This document shows positions 8,151 to 16,438 of a DNA stretch of 32,412 nt, piece by piece (the first letter of the stretch is position 1; the number at the start of each line of letters is the position of its first letter). The stretch is from Palsa-513 sp050010595 (GTDB taxonomy: Bacteria; Actinomycetota; Thermoleophilia; Solirubrobacterales; Solirubrobacteraceae): positions 1-32,412 of the forward strand of contig JBEKKS010000022.1 of the NCBI GenBank assembly GCA_050010595.1. The letters are read 5' to 3'. Under the pieces are notes generated by a model. The model was not told where the DNA came from, searched no databases, and saw nothing but the letters and a program-made list of their open reading frames with translations. The translations under genes were made by a program, and so were the position numbers.

Positions 8151-10676
8151 ATGGGTCACCCGACCAGCGGCACGAGCATTGAGACGGTGCGCGGGCGGCA
8201 CCGAGTCGCGCTCGTCCTGCTGACGCTCGCCGCGGGGCTGCTCGCGGCGGCACCCGCCCTGGCGCACAGCTCACCGGCGGCGCTGCGCGCCAACGTCGCG
8301 CTGACCCACGGCCGCGTGACCGGGTGGGTGCTGATCGCGAACCACAGTTCGCATCCCACGCACGCCACGCACGCCGCGATCGTCTGGCAGACGGCGACCA
8401 GCGTCAGCGCGCTCGGGACGCTTGCCCTGCCTCGGCTCGCCGCCCGCCGCTCCCGCCGCGTCACGGTCGATGTCGCCGTGCCGGCCGCCAGCGCAGCCGG
8501 CAGCCACGCGGTCTGGATCTGCGTCGGTCGCAGCTCCCCGCCGCGAGCATCAAAGCTCGGACGCGACTGTGTCCAGGCCGGCGTCGTGACGATCGCGCCG
8601 CCGCTGCCGGCACCCTCGACACTCACGACTCCCAGCCCGGCGCCCGCCGTCGTCGCACCGGCGAGCATCGGGTCTCCGACGCTCAGCGGCACGCCCGAAG
8701 ACGCGGAGACGCTGACCGTCGCCCCGGGGAGCTGGAGTGGCAGCGCGCCGCTCAGCTACGCCTACCAGTGGGAGCGCTGCAACAGCAGCGGAGCGAGCTG
8801 CCAGCCGATCGCCGGCGCGACCGCGGCGACCTACACGGCCGCTGCTGCCGACATCGGCGACACGCTCGTTGGCGTCGTTACGGCGAGCAACTCCGCCGGC
8901 TCTGCGAGCGCCGCCTCGGCAGCCTCGGGCGTTGTTGCGAGCTCGTTCTCGGCTCCGGCAGAGGACACCTGCGACATGAGTCAGCTGCCGGCACCCTCGC
9001 CGGCGCCGGCCGCGAACACGCTGATCATCAACGGCGAGATCGCCGCCGCTGGCCAGGAGGCCAACTATGCCTCGCTCGCGAACGCGAACGTGACCGTGGC
9101 GTTCCGCTCGGTGCCCGACGCGAGCGGCGCAGGCTACCCGGGCGGCACGTTCAGCTACGCGCCGCCGGCCGCGAACACTCAGGTCGGCTACTGGCAGGCT
9201 AACGGGTACCCGTTCTTCTACACAGCTGTCGCCTCGGATTTCCCAGGCCATTCGCTGCCGCTGTTCATCGCGCAGTGCGACGGCGAGGCGGCGCTGCGAA
9301 TGAGCGCGGACGCCGGCCTCTACGTGCACGAGCTCGTCACCTATTACGCCGAGAACGACACTGGCTGGAACTGGACCCAGGCGGTCGATGACATCACGAC
9401 AGCCGAGTGGCGGGAGCTCGACTACTGGGTCCAGCTGGCAGCCGCGCTCAACAAGAAGGTCATCTGGAACGAGCCGGCGCTCGGCTGGCAGGCGCTCGCC
9501 GCCAACGCGACGGCGCAGAGCTACTTCTCGCAGCCCGACTGGCGCGCAACGCTCGTCCCGACCTTCGCGAGCAACTTCGACTCGGAGAGCGCCGGTTACC
9601 TGATGGCGACCGCGCGCGCCTCAGCGGCCCAGGTCGCCACCACATACGGCATGGGCCTCGGCGAGAGCGTGCAGTCGTGGTGGTTTCGCGACCAAACCGA
9701 CCTGGGAGCACAGGAAAGCGCAGGCCTGCCGACGAGCGGCGCCGACGGGACCCCGCCAGCTGTCGGCAGCTGCTCCTCGCAGACCCAGAGCGACGTCGGC
9801 TACGAGCTCGATCCGCTGAACACAGACAGCTACGCGGCGTCCTACGACGGCAACGACGGCTGTTTCGGCGACCCGCTGAATGGAACCGATCAGGAACAGG
9901 AGCCGAGCCTCGCACCGGGCGCGACCGACACCTTGGCGCTGGCGAACTTCGGGGCGATCGCGGGCGCACACTATTTCGAGGTGGAGGGCGCGGACGGCAC
10001 TTACGAGGTCGCTGGCGGCTCCGTCGCCTACACGGCTGTTGACGACATGGCCTGGTCGCCCCTTGCCGACCCAAGTCCGTTCATGCAGGGAATCCAGGCC
10101 TTCGCGAGCCAGCTCGGCGCCGGCAGTCCTTCGCCGAGCGAGCCGGCGACCGTTCCCCTCTACCAGTTGTGGAACGGGAGCATTTCCTCGCACTACTACA
10201 CGACCACCGTCAACTCGAGCGGGACACCGCTCCAGCCGGACGGCACGGCCGCGACCAACTGCAACGGGAGCTCGCCGACCCCCTACTGCTACCAGAACAC
10301 CCCGGCGGGCGCGAGCACGCCTGTGCCTGCCGGCTATCTCGCGAGCTCGCAGGTCAGCGGCAGCGTGGCGCTCAGCGAGTACAGCAAGGGCACGACCAAC
10401 CCGACCTACTTCTACACGACCGGCGCGAGCGGTCCAACCGGCTTCAGCAAGGTCGGAGGCCCGCTCGGGTACGTGATGCAGGCCGAGCTGCCGGGCACGG
10501 AGCCGCTCTACCAGCTCTATGCCGTGGACTGGGGCGGTCGCGAGGACTACTTCTTCACGACCGACGCGGGCCAGCGCACGAGCGCGCTCGGCGCGACCTA
10601 CAACTCGGCGTTCATCTACGTCGACCAGGGCGTGGCGGCCTACCTCTTCACCTACGCCTCCACGCCGCAGGGCTAG
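8151..10676 (+). CDS. large secreted protein with Ig-like domain and C-terminal DUF5648-like repeats
   Basis: This 841-residue exported protein has a signal peptide (basic RGRHR, then VALVLLTLAAGLLAAAPALA, cleavage near residue 38). Residues about 40-150 look like a beta-sandwich. An Ig-like module at about 171-263 carries the motif APLSYAYQWERC and ends ASNSAGSASA, a type common in Thermoleophilia surface proteins. A central region of about 390 residues (270-663) contains EPALGWQALA and ESVQSWWFRDQ. It may be enzymatic, but I cannot name the family. The C-terminus (668-841) has three repeats of the form LYQLWNG..SSHYYTT, LSEYSKG..TYFYTTG and LYQLYAV..DYFFTTD, each followed by a Gly-rich strand, like DUF5648. 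Its stop overlaps the convergent gene's stop by four bases. Confidence 0.8.
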   Translation: MGHPTSGTSIETVRGRHRVALVLLTLAAGLLAAAPALAHSSPAALRANVALTHGRVTGWVLIANHSSHPTHATHAAIVWQTATSVSALGTLALPRLAARRSRRVTVDVAVPAASAAGSHAVWICVGRSSPPRASKLGRDCVQAGVVTIAPPLPAPSTLTTPSPAPAVVAPASIGSPTLSGTPEDAETLTVAPGSWSGSAPLSYAYQWERCNSSGASCQPIAGATAATYTAAAADIGDTLVGVVTASNSAGSASAASAASGVVASSFSAPAEDTCDMSQLPAPSPAPAANTLIINGEIAAAGQEANYASLANANVTVAFRSVPDASGAGYPGGTFSYAPPAANTQVGYWQANGYPFFYTAVASDFPGHSLPLFIAQCDGEAALRMSADAGLYVHELVTYYAENDTGWNWTQAVDDITTAEWRELDYWVQLAAALNKKVIWNEPALGWQALAANATAQSYFSQPDWRATLVPTFASNFDSESAGYLMATARASAAQVATTYGMGLGESVQSWWFRDQTDLGAQESAGLPTSGADGTPPAVGSCSSQTQSDVGYELDPLNTDSYAASYDGNDGCFGDPLNGTDQEQEPSLAPGATDTLALANFGAIAGAHYFEVEGADGTYEVAGGSVAYTAVDDMAWSPLADPSPFMQGIQAFASQLGAGSPSPSEPATVPLYQLWNGSISSHYYTTTVNSSGTPLQPDGTAATNCNGSSPTPYCYQNTPAGASTPVPAGYLASSQVSGSVALSEYSKGTTNPTYFYTTGASGPTGFSKVGGPLGYVMQAELPGTEPLYQLYAVDWGGREDYFFTTDAGQRTSALGATYNSAFIYVDQGVAAYLFTYASTPQG

Positions 10677-11395
10677 CCGCCAAGCACGCGGTCGCTCAGG
10701 ACCGAGCCCGGCTGCTCGGCGACGATGTCAGAGCCCGGGCGCGCCTGCTCGTCGCGGCGCTTCACGAGCAGCCACTGCTTGCCGGCCCCGGTGCGCTGCA
10801 GCGCGAAGCCGCCGCGCAACTTGCGCCCGTGCAGCACGAAAACCGCGTGACCGCGATCGAGTGCCTCGGGCCACGCGACGCGCCCGCCCTGCTCGTAGTT
10901 GCCGCGGTCCCAGACAATCTTCCGCTGATCCTCGTGGAACTCGTGCGCGAGCCCGTGCGGCGCGACCTCGACCGCGAGTCGCTTCACCGCCGGGTCAAGC
11001 GATGGGCCCTTCGGGAGCGCCCAGGAACGGAGCTCGCCGTCGAGCTGGAGGCGCAGGTCGAAGTGATGGGTACTGGCTGCATGCTCCTGCACGACGAAGG
11101 TTCCCGCGCTGACCCCGCGAATCGCGAACTGCTCGTGCCCCTCGAGCTTGACGGGCTCGACCTCGATGTCGCTGACCGCGGCAAAACGCGGGCCGGTGCG
11201 CAGGAACTCGACGAGCAGCTCGAGCGCGTGCGGCGCGCCTTCGGCGTGGACCACGACGGTTCCGTCGGCGGCGTTTCGCACCCATCCCATCAGGCCGAGC
11301 TCGCGCGCGATGTGTTGCGCCGCCGCGCGGAAGCCGATGCCCTGCACAGCGCCGCGAACAGTCACCCGGATCGCCTGCGCTGACCGCCTGTCCAT
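10673..11395 (-). CDS. fused acylphosphatase and LigD-type 3'-phosphoesterase
   Basis: This 240-residue protein combines two known domains. Residues 8-94 are an acylphosphatase: VRGAVQGIGFR with catalytic Arg23, then MGWVRNAADGTV with catalytic Asn41. Residues 98-230 match the 3'-phosphoesterase (PE) domain of bacterial DNA ligase D: FVVQEHAASTHHFDLRLQLDG, WALPKGPSLDPAVKRLAVEV, VWDRGNYE, then LRGGFALQRTG and KQWLLVKRRDE. Using the Pseudomonas LigD numbering as I recall it, His42, His48, Asp50, Arg52 and His84 correspond to His105, His111, Asp113, Arg115 and His147. Tyr88 is replaced by His151, and the usual loop before VWDRG is about ten residues shorter. It lies 9 bases after the response-regulator stop, in an apparent operon with signalling genes. 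The PE activity is inferred. Confidence 0.88.
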   Translation of the reverse strand: MDRRSAQAIRVTVRGAVQGIGFRAAAQHIARELGLMGWVRNAADGTVVVHAEGAPHALELLVEFLRTGPRFAAVSDIEVEPVKLEGHEQFAIRGVSAGTFVVQEHAASTHHFDLRLQLDGELRSWALPKGPSLDPAVKRLAVEVAPHGLAHEFHEDQRKIVWDRGNYEQGGRVAWPEALDRGHAVFVLHGRKLRGGFALQRTGAGKQWLLVKRRDEQARPGSDIVAEQPGSVLSDRVLGG

Positions 11396-11404
11396 CGGAC
11401 CTAC

Positions 11405-12058
11405 CTAGCCGGCGAGACCGCGGGTGTAGGCGTAGTGAACGGCCTGCGCTCGATCACGCGCGCCGATCTTCGCGAACACGTGGTTTATGTGGGTTTTGAC
11501 GGTCGCGTCGCTCACGACGAGCGAGTCGGCGATCTCGCGGTTCGATAAGCCGCGGGCGATCAGAACCAGAACCTCGGCTTCGCGCGGAGTGAGCTCGTCG
11601 GGAAGCTCGGCTGGCGCCACGGCCGGGACATTGCGCGCCGCCGCGGCAAGGAGCTTTGCGTGGACCGTCGAGTCGAGCAGCGCCTGATGGCTCGCGGCAG
11701 CCTGAACTGCGCGAGCGATCTCGGCGATCCCGGCGTCCTTTGTCAGGTAACCGCGCGCGCCTGCGTTCAGCGCGTCGAGGATCGAGTGCTCATCGGCGTG
11801 TGTGGTCAGCACGACGACCTCGGTCTCGGGGTAGTCGGCGCGGATCCTCGCTGTCGCCGCGACCCCATCGAGCTTTGGCATCCGCAGGTCCATCAGGACT
11901 ACATCCGGGCGATGGCGGCCGCACAACTGCACCGCCTCCTCGCCGTCGGCAGCGGCTGCAACCGGCTCGATACCGGCAGCTGCATCGAGCAGCGTCATCA
12001 GGCCTTCCCGAACGAGCGCCTGATCGTCGACGACGAGGACACGCACCGGATCGCTCAT
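11405..12058 (-). CDS. response regulator, NarL/LuxR-HTH family
   Basis: A 217-residue response regulator whose ATG directly follows the histidine-kinase stop. The receiver has Asp11-Asp12, the phospho-acceptor Asp57 (VVLMDLRMPKLDG), and the conserved Lys in YLTKDAGIAEIA. The C-terminal LuxR HTH is LTPREAEVLVLIARGLSNREIADSLVV, then TVKTHINHVFAKIGA. It should bind DNA as a dimer once phosphorylated by the adjacent kinase. The palindromic GGGTTGA array at 13869-13920, in front of this operon, is a plausible autoregulatory target (inference). Confidence 0.93.
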   Translation of the reverse strand: MSDPVRVLVVDDQALVREGLMTLLDAAAGIEPVAAAADGEEAVQLCGRHRPDVVLMDLRMPKLDGVAATARIRADYPETEVVVLTTHADEHSILDALNAGARGYLTKDAGIAEIARAVQAAASHQALLDSTVHAKLLAAAARNVPAVAPAELPDELTPREAEVLVLIARGLSNREIADSLVVSDATVKTHINHVFAKIGARDRAQAVHYAYTRGLAG

Positions 12059-13240
12059 CTACTCGGCATCCTCCCGCACGGTCGGAAGGCGCAGCGCAAC
12101 GCGCCAGCCCCCGTTGCCTGCGCCCGCCTCGAGCGTTCCACCTAGCAGCTGCGCACGCTCCCGCATTCCCTGGAGCCCATAGCCCCCACCGCTGACGGCA
12201 AGCGCGGAGCCCCGCCGGGAACCGCTGGGCGGCAGATCCTCCACAAACAACGACACCTCGTCGTCCGAGTGCTCACCTGCATGCAGCGTGACCTTGACCG
12301 CCGCACCGGGAGCGTGCTTGCGGGCGTTCGTCAGCGCCTCCTGGGTGATGCGCGCGATCGCGCGACCGAACGCGCCGTCGAGGCGCTCGGGCGCGCCGTC
12401 GATCGTGAGCGCCGCCGGCGCCTCGGCGCTCGTGCGGTAGTCGGACACGAGTTGCTCGAGCGCGGCGCGGGTCGATATTGGTTCGCCGCGCAGCACGCCA
12501 ACAGCTTCGCGCGTCTCCTCGAGGCCTTCGCGGGCAAGCTCGTGGGCGCGGTGAACGCGTTCGAGGATCTGCTCGCGATCGGTGCCCTGCTCGATCAGGG
12601 CGGCCGTGGCCTCGAGCTGAATGACGAGCCCTGCGAGCGCATGCGCGAGAACGTCGTGGATCTCACGCGCGATTCGAGTGGACTCCTCGAGCCGCGTGAG
12701 CCGCAGCTGCTCCTCGTGCGAGCGCTGCTGCTGCGCGAGCAGCAACTCGGCCTGATCGGCGCGATCGACCGACTGGCGAGCGTTCGTGCCGGCCAACAGT
12801 GATGCCGCCAAGCCGAGTGAATAGGCAAGCACGCCGAGCGCGCTGCCGTTGAAGAGGAGTGCAGAGCCCGCGAGCGCGAGCACGCCGGTCGCGAGGACGA
12901 GCGAGGCGCGAGCGAAATTCGTGCGCACGCCGGCGGCCACCACCGCCACAAAGACGAACGCGCTGGCGGCGCTGTCAGGCGACGCGCCGCACAGCACCCC
13001 GCCCGCTGCTGCCATCGCCGCGAGCTCCCAGGTCAGGTGCGCAAAACGCGCCGGGCGCGTCATCCACGCCGCCCATGCCAGGGTGGCAACGCCGAAGGAG
13101 ATCGAAACCACGAGATCCCGGCCACTCGCGCCAGGGCTGTGGTGGTCGACGGCAATGACCGTCCAGGCGATCAGCGCAAAGCCGATCAGGCGAACGAGAG
13201 TCGCCTGGGTACGGGTCAGGCGGTAGAGCAGCACAAGCAT
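12059..13240 (-). CDS. two-component sensor histidine kinase (HisKA_3 type)
   Basis: A 393-residue membrane kinase with about five to six hydrophobic segments in the first 150 residues (for example LIGFALIAWTVIAV and FVFVAVVAAGVRTNF). There is no large extracellular domain, so it probably senses through the membrane or another protein. A Glu/Gln-rich coiled linker precedes STRIAREIHDVLAHALAGLV with phospho-acceptor His195. The ATPase part has ITQEALTNARKHA and GGYGLQGMRERAQLLGGTL. The ATG at 13240 is preceded by GGAGG nine bases upstream. It abuts the response-regulator gene. Upstream is a small membrane protein gene that is likely part of the sensing unit. Confidence 0.92.
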   Translation of the reverse strand: MLVLLYRLTRTQATLVRLIGFALIAWTVIAVDHHSPGASGRDLVVSISFGVATLAWAAWMTRPARFAHLTWELAAMAAAGGVLCGASPDSAASAFVFVAVVAAGVRTNFARASLVLATGVLALAGSALLFNGSALGVLAYSLGLAASLLAGTNARQSVDRADQAELLLAQQQRSHEEQLRLTRLEESTRIAREIHDVLAHALAGLVIQLEATAALIEQGTDREQILERVHRAHELAREGLEETREAVGVLRGEPISTRAALEQLVSDYRTSAEAPAALTIDGAPERLDGAFGRAIARITQEALTNARKHAPGAAVKVTLHAGEHSDDEVSLFVEDLPPSGSRRGSALAVSGGGYGLQGMRERAQLLGGTLEAGAGNGGWRVALRLPTVREDAE

Positions 13241-13266
13241 GAAGGTAAGGCCTCCGCGAGCGCACA

Positions 13267-13293
13267 GCCGGCCCGCCTTGGCGACGGGCCGGC
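13267..13293 (-). other. hairpin between the membrane-protein and kinase genes
   Basis: GCCGGCCCG (13267-13275) and CGGGCCGGC (13285-13293) form a perfect 9-bp stem with a 9-base loop in the 75-base gap inside the putative operon. No T-run follows on the minus strand, so it more likely sets transcript ratio or stability than stops transcription. Confidence 0.4.
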
Positions 13294-13315
13294 CCTGGTC
13301 GGCCTTTTCTCTGGC

Positions 13316-13828
13316 TCAGGCCAGCTCGGGCGCATAGACAACCTCGAGCTGGCGGCGGCGCAGCGCCATCAACAAGGTGCGTCCACCAACCTCGAAGACG
13401 GCCATCGCCAGGAGCGCCATCGTCCATGCCTCACCGCTCGTGATCGAGTGCTGAGCGCTGAAAGCGGCGATCGTTCCGGCACCGCTGTGGGTGATCCAGT
13501 AGACGAATGCGAATCGTGAGCCCATCCCAAGCACCCAGAAGAAGCCGGAGAGCCAACCGCTGCGTGCCAGCACGTTGCCGTCACCGGCGCGACGCATGAT
13601 CGCGGTCTGTCCGCTCGCAACGCCGATCAGCAAACCGACCAGCGCCAGCGCGCCGACGAGGACGAGGTCGTTTCCGGCAGTCGGGATGCCGTGCAAGTAA
13701 TTTGCGACGGCGATGCCGACGATGACGAGCGGACGCACGAGCATGCGATTCGTGAGCGGCCGCTCCTTGATCTGCAGTAGGACGAGAAGAACGAGAACCG
13801 AGTCAATGATGTAGTCAGTAGTTGTCAT
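13316..13828 (-). CDS. small integral membrane protein (DUF1453/CcdC-like)
   Basis: This 170-residue protein has about four to five membrane spans: IIDSVLVLLVLLQI, LVIVGIAVANYL, LVLVGALALVGLLIGVA, GFFWVLGMGSRFAFVYW and WTMALLAMAVFEVGGRTLL. The first loop, QIKERPLTNRMLVRPLVI, resembles the motif of DUF1453 proteins. These are often found beside actinobacterial two-component genes (recalled, not searched). I chose the ATG at 13828 (MTTTDYI) over the longer frame from 13861, whose first 11 residues look non-conserved. It is the first gene of the apparent operon running through the kinase, the regulator and the fusion phosphoesterase. The molecular role is unknown. Confidence 0.75.
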   Translation of the reverse strand: MTTTDYIIDSVLVLLVLLQIKERPLTNRMLVRPLVIVGIAVANYLHGIPTAGNDLVLVGALALVGLLIGVASGQTAIMRRAGDGNVLARSGWLSGFFWVLGMGSRFAFVYWITHSGAGTIAAFSAQHSITSGEAWTMALLAMAVFEVGGRTLLMALRRRQLEVVYAPELA

Positions 13829-13868
13829 GGGCCCATGCTCACTCGCCGGCGCCGTTCGCACATCGGCT

Positions 13869-13920
13869 CGCGGGTTGATCCGAGGGTTGATCTGGCAGCG
13901 CCCTCAACCCGCGGGTTGAG
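13869..13920. promoter_or_regulatory. four-copy GGGTTGA operator with an 18-bp perfect palindrome
   Basis: Two tandem 12-base units, CGCGGGTTGATC (13869-13880) and CGAGGGTTGATC (13881-13892), are followed 10 bases later by the perfect palindrome CTCAACCCGCGGGTTGAG (13903-13920). GGGTTGA therefore occurs three times in one orientation and once inverted. The element sits 41-92 bases before the minus-strand operon start and 66-117 bases before the permease start. It is a strong candidate binding site for the NarL-type regulator encoded in that operon. Confidence 0.65.
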
Positions 13921-13971
13921 CCTCAGCGCACGAGCCGGACACGGCCTTGTCGCGGGCGCTCGAGGCGCCGT

Positions 13972-13977
13972 CATACT
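13972..13977 (+). promoter_or_regulatory. candidate -10 box of the permease gene
   Basis: CATACT lies 8 bases before the GTG at 13986, consistent with a leaderless mRNA. The first base departs from the T of the consensus. Confidence 0.35.
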
Positions 13978-13985
13978 GCGAATTC

Positions 13986-15461
13986 GTGTGGGTGCACAGG
14001 CGACGCCATCCACGAGCCGGCGGCGCCGCTGGAAGCGCTGGGCAGGTTGCGGGCAAGCCAGCGGCCCGGAAGCTCATCACCTGGCCAGCGCTGGCGATGA
14101 TGACCGTGGGGTCGGTTGGCTACCTGGGCTCGGCGCCGGCGACGGCCGTGCTCGGGTTCGCCTCGGTCTTCCTCTACGTCCTGCCCGCCTTCGTGTTCCT
14201 GGTGCCCGTGTCGCTGGTCGCAGCCGAGCTCGCCTCCGGCTGGCCGGGCGGGGTCTACAACTGGGTTCGGGAGGGGATCTCGGCTCCGATGGGCCTGCTG
14301 GCGGTGTGGTGCCAGTTCGCTCAGACGGTCTTCTACTACCCGGCCCTGCTCGCCTTCGTCGGTAGCACGCTCGCCTACGTCATCGATCAGCGCCTGGCCA
14401 GCAACGGCGTCTACACCGCGGCGATCATCGTCGTGCTCTTCTGGGCCGGCGTCCTGCTGTCATCGCGGGGCGTACCGCTCGTCGCGAAGCTCTCCTCGGG
14501 CGGGACCGTGATCGGGACGCTGATCCCGGGGGCGATCCTCGTGGTCCTCGGCGTCATCTACCTGGCGCAGGGCAATCATTCGGCGGCGCCAATCGACGTT
14601 CATCACATCCTGCCGCCGTGGAGCGGCCTCGCCAGCATCGTCCTGATCGTCAACAGCTTCTTCACCTATGCCGGAGTCGAGATCAACGCCGTGCACGTAG
14701 ACGAGCTGCGCAACCCGGGGCGGGACTACCCGAAGTCGATCTTTGTCGCGATGGCGCTCGTGCTGGCGATCTTCATCCTTCCGACGCTCGCGATCGCGTG
14801 GGTGATTCCGGCGAGCCACATCAGCTTCACCGCCGGCGTGATGCAGGCTTTCAACGGCTTCATGACGCACTTCGGGATTGGCTTCGCGGCGCCGGTGGTT
14901 GCGATCGCTCTGGCACTCGGCGCCCTGGCCGGGATGATGGCCTGGCTCGATGGCCCGTCCGAGGGCCTCGTGCGGATCGGACGCGAACAGGGCTATCTGC
15001 CGCCGTACTTCCAGAAAGTCAACGGCCGCGGTATCGAGATTCACATCCTGAGTGCACAAGCGGTGGTGATCACGATCATCGCGCTGCTTTATGCGTTCAT
15101 CCCGACGGTTTCGAGTGCGTACTGGATCTTCACCGCGCTGGCAACGCAGGTGTACCTGATCACGTACGTCCTGATGTTTGTTGCAGCGCTGCGGCTGCGC
15201 CGCGCGCAGCCGGATCATCCGCGCGGATACCGGGCGCCCGGGCTGAGCTTGCTGTGCCTCATCGGCGGACTCGCATCGGTCATCGCGTTCCTGATCGGCT
15301 TCGTGTCGCCATCACAGATCGCCCACACGAACCCGTTCCTGTATGCGGGACTGATTGCGGTCGGGATCCTTGTCCTCGGGGTCCTCCCCCCGCTGCTGCT
15401 GCACCGCTTCCGCAAGCCGGCCTGGAAGACGACTGCGACCGGCGGCCGCGGCCAACCATAG
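13986..15461 (+). CDS. APC-superfamily amino acid permease (glutamate/GABA-antiporter-like)
   Basis: This 491-residue transporter has about 12 membrane spans. The N-terminal core reads ARKLITWPALAMMTVGSVGYLG, then VAAELASGWPGGVYNWVREGI, the family's unwound first helix and the conserved GGVYNWV stretch. Later come FFTYAGVEINAVHVDELRNPGRDYPKSIF and GPSEGLVRIGREQGYLPPYFQKVN, both typical of glutamate/GABA antiporter relatives. The frame is open up to 13947. I prefer GTG 13986 because of the CATACT box, and GTG 13992 is possible. It lies opposite the GGGTTGA operator, so it may share control with the two-component operon. The substrate is inferred only at family level. Confidence 0.88.
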   Translation: MWVHRRRHPRAGGAAGSAGQVAGKPAARKLITWPALAMMTVGSVGYLGSAPATAVLGFASVFLYVLPAFVFLVPVSLVAAELASGWPGGVYNWVREGISAPMGLLAVWCQFAQTVFYYPALLAFVGSTLAYVIDQRLASNGVYTAAIIVVLFWAGVLLSSRGVPLVAKLSSGGTVIGTLIPGAILVVLGVIYLAQGNHSAAPIDVHHILPPWSGLASIVLIVNSFFTYAGVEINAVHVDELRNPGRDYPKSIFVAMALVLAIFILPTLAIAWVIPASHISFTAGVMQAFNGFMTHFGIGFAAPVVAIALALGALAGMMAWLDGPSEGLVRIGREQGYLPPYFQKVNGRGIEIHILSAQAVVITIIALLYAFIPTVSSAYWIFTALATQVYLITYVLMFVAALRLRRAQPDHPRGYRAPGLSLLCLIGGLASVIAFLIGFVSPSQIAHTNPFLYAGLIAVGILVLGVLPPLLLHRFRKPAWKTTATGGRGQP

Positions 15462-15478
15462 GCAGTCAGTCTCGGCGT

Positions 15479-15484
15479 TAGGCT
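15479..15484 (+). promoter_or_regulatory. leaderless -10 box of the amidotransferase gene
   Basis: TAGGCT followed by 7 bases and then GTG at 15492. The start is also fixed by the need for Cys at position 2. Confidence 0.55.
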
Positions 15485-15491
15485 GCGCAGC

Positions 15492-16373
15492 GTGTGTCGT
15501 CTGTTTGGGATGACTGCCGGTCGCGAGCCGGTGCGTGCAACGTTCTGGCTGCTGGACGCCTCGGACAGCCTCGCGCGGCAGAGCTACCGCGAACCGGACG
15601 GCACAGGGCTCGGTTGGTTCGGTGCCGACGGCGCGCCACACATCAGCAAGCAACCGCACGCTGCCTATAGCGACAAGACGTTCGCGCGCGAGGCGCGCGA
15701 GGTTTCCTCGCGCACGTTCGTTGCCCACGTCCGCTTCGCCTCCACAGGCGCCCTGACGCGGCCCAACACACACCCGTTCGAGCAGGACGGACGTCTGTTC
15801 GCGCACAACGGCGTGATCGAGGACCTACCGGCGCTCGATGCGCAGCTCGCGGACTCGCGGCGGCTCGTGCACGGCGACACGGACTCGGAGCGCTTCTTCG
15901 CGTTGATCACGCGTGAAACGGCAGCGCGCGGAGGCGATGTCGCCGGCGGTATCGCGGCCGCTGTCAGCTGGATCGCGGAGCAGCTGCCGCTGTTCGCGCT
16001 CAATTTCGTGCTCATCTCGGAGAGCGACCTGTGGGCGCTGCGCTACCCGGATACGCACGAGCTCTATGTGCTCGAGCGAGACGCGGGCACGGTGCTGCGC
16101 CACGAGAGCGCTGCCGGCACGCGCGTGCACAGCGACGATGCGGTCGAGCGCCCGCTCGTCGTGATCGCCAGCGAGCGCATGGACGACGACCCCGGCTGGC
16201 GCCTGCTGCGCTCGGGCGAGCTGCTCCACGTCTCGCCGAGGCTCGAGGTGAGCACGCATCAGATCCGCGAGTCGCCGCCGGCCCAACTGCTGAGCCTCGC
16301 CGACCTAAGCACGCAGGCGCGGGCCTCGCAGGCACACGCGCCAGGCAGTGCGCACTCGGCCCCGGGCACGTAG
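15492..16373 (+). CDS. class II glutamine amidotransferase (YafJ-like)
   Basis: This 293-residue N-terminal-nucleophile amidotransferase begins MCRLFGMTAGR, so Cys2 becomes the catalytic N-terminal cysteine after Met removal. The substrate-binding motifs HVRFASTGALTRPNTHPF and FAHNGVIEDLPAL are the standard Ntn glutaminase elements, and DTDSERFFALI follows. There is no synthase domain, so the acceptor of the ammonia is unknown. It could act as a stand-alone glutamine hydrolase or on gamma-glutamyl compounds. The leaderless box fits the GTG start. It lies 30 bases after the permease gene, suggesting a shared role in amino-acid handling (inference). Confidence 0.88.
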   Translation: MCRLFGMTAGREPVRATFWLLDASDSLARQSYREPDGTGLGWFGADGAPHISKQPHAAYSDKTFAREAREVSSRTFVAHVRFASTGALTRPNTHPFEQDGRLFAHNGVIEDLPALDAQLADSRRLVHGDTDSERFFALITRETAARGGDVAGGIAAAVSWIAEQLPLFALNFVLISESDLWALRYPDTHELYVLERDAGTVLRHESAAGTRVHSDDAVERPLVVIASERMDDDPGWRLLRSGELLHVSPRLEVSTHQIRESPPAQLLSLADLSTQARASQAHAPGSAHSAPGT

Positions 16374-16438
16374 GGCAGGCCGAGCTGTGGCAAGCTTCTC
16401 GCCGGCAACACGCCAGAGCTCGATCCAGAGGAGGCGAT

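Noticed and set aside
13267..13315. Plus-strand terminator (hairpin followed by TTTTCT near 13304)
   Set aside because: No plus-strand gene ends there; genes on both sides run on the minus strand.
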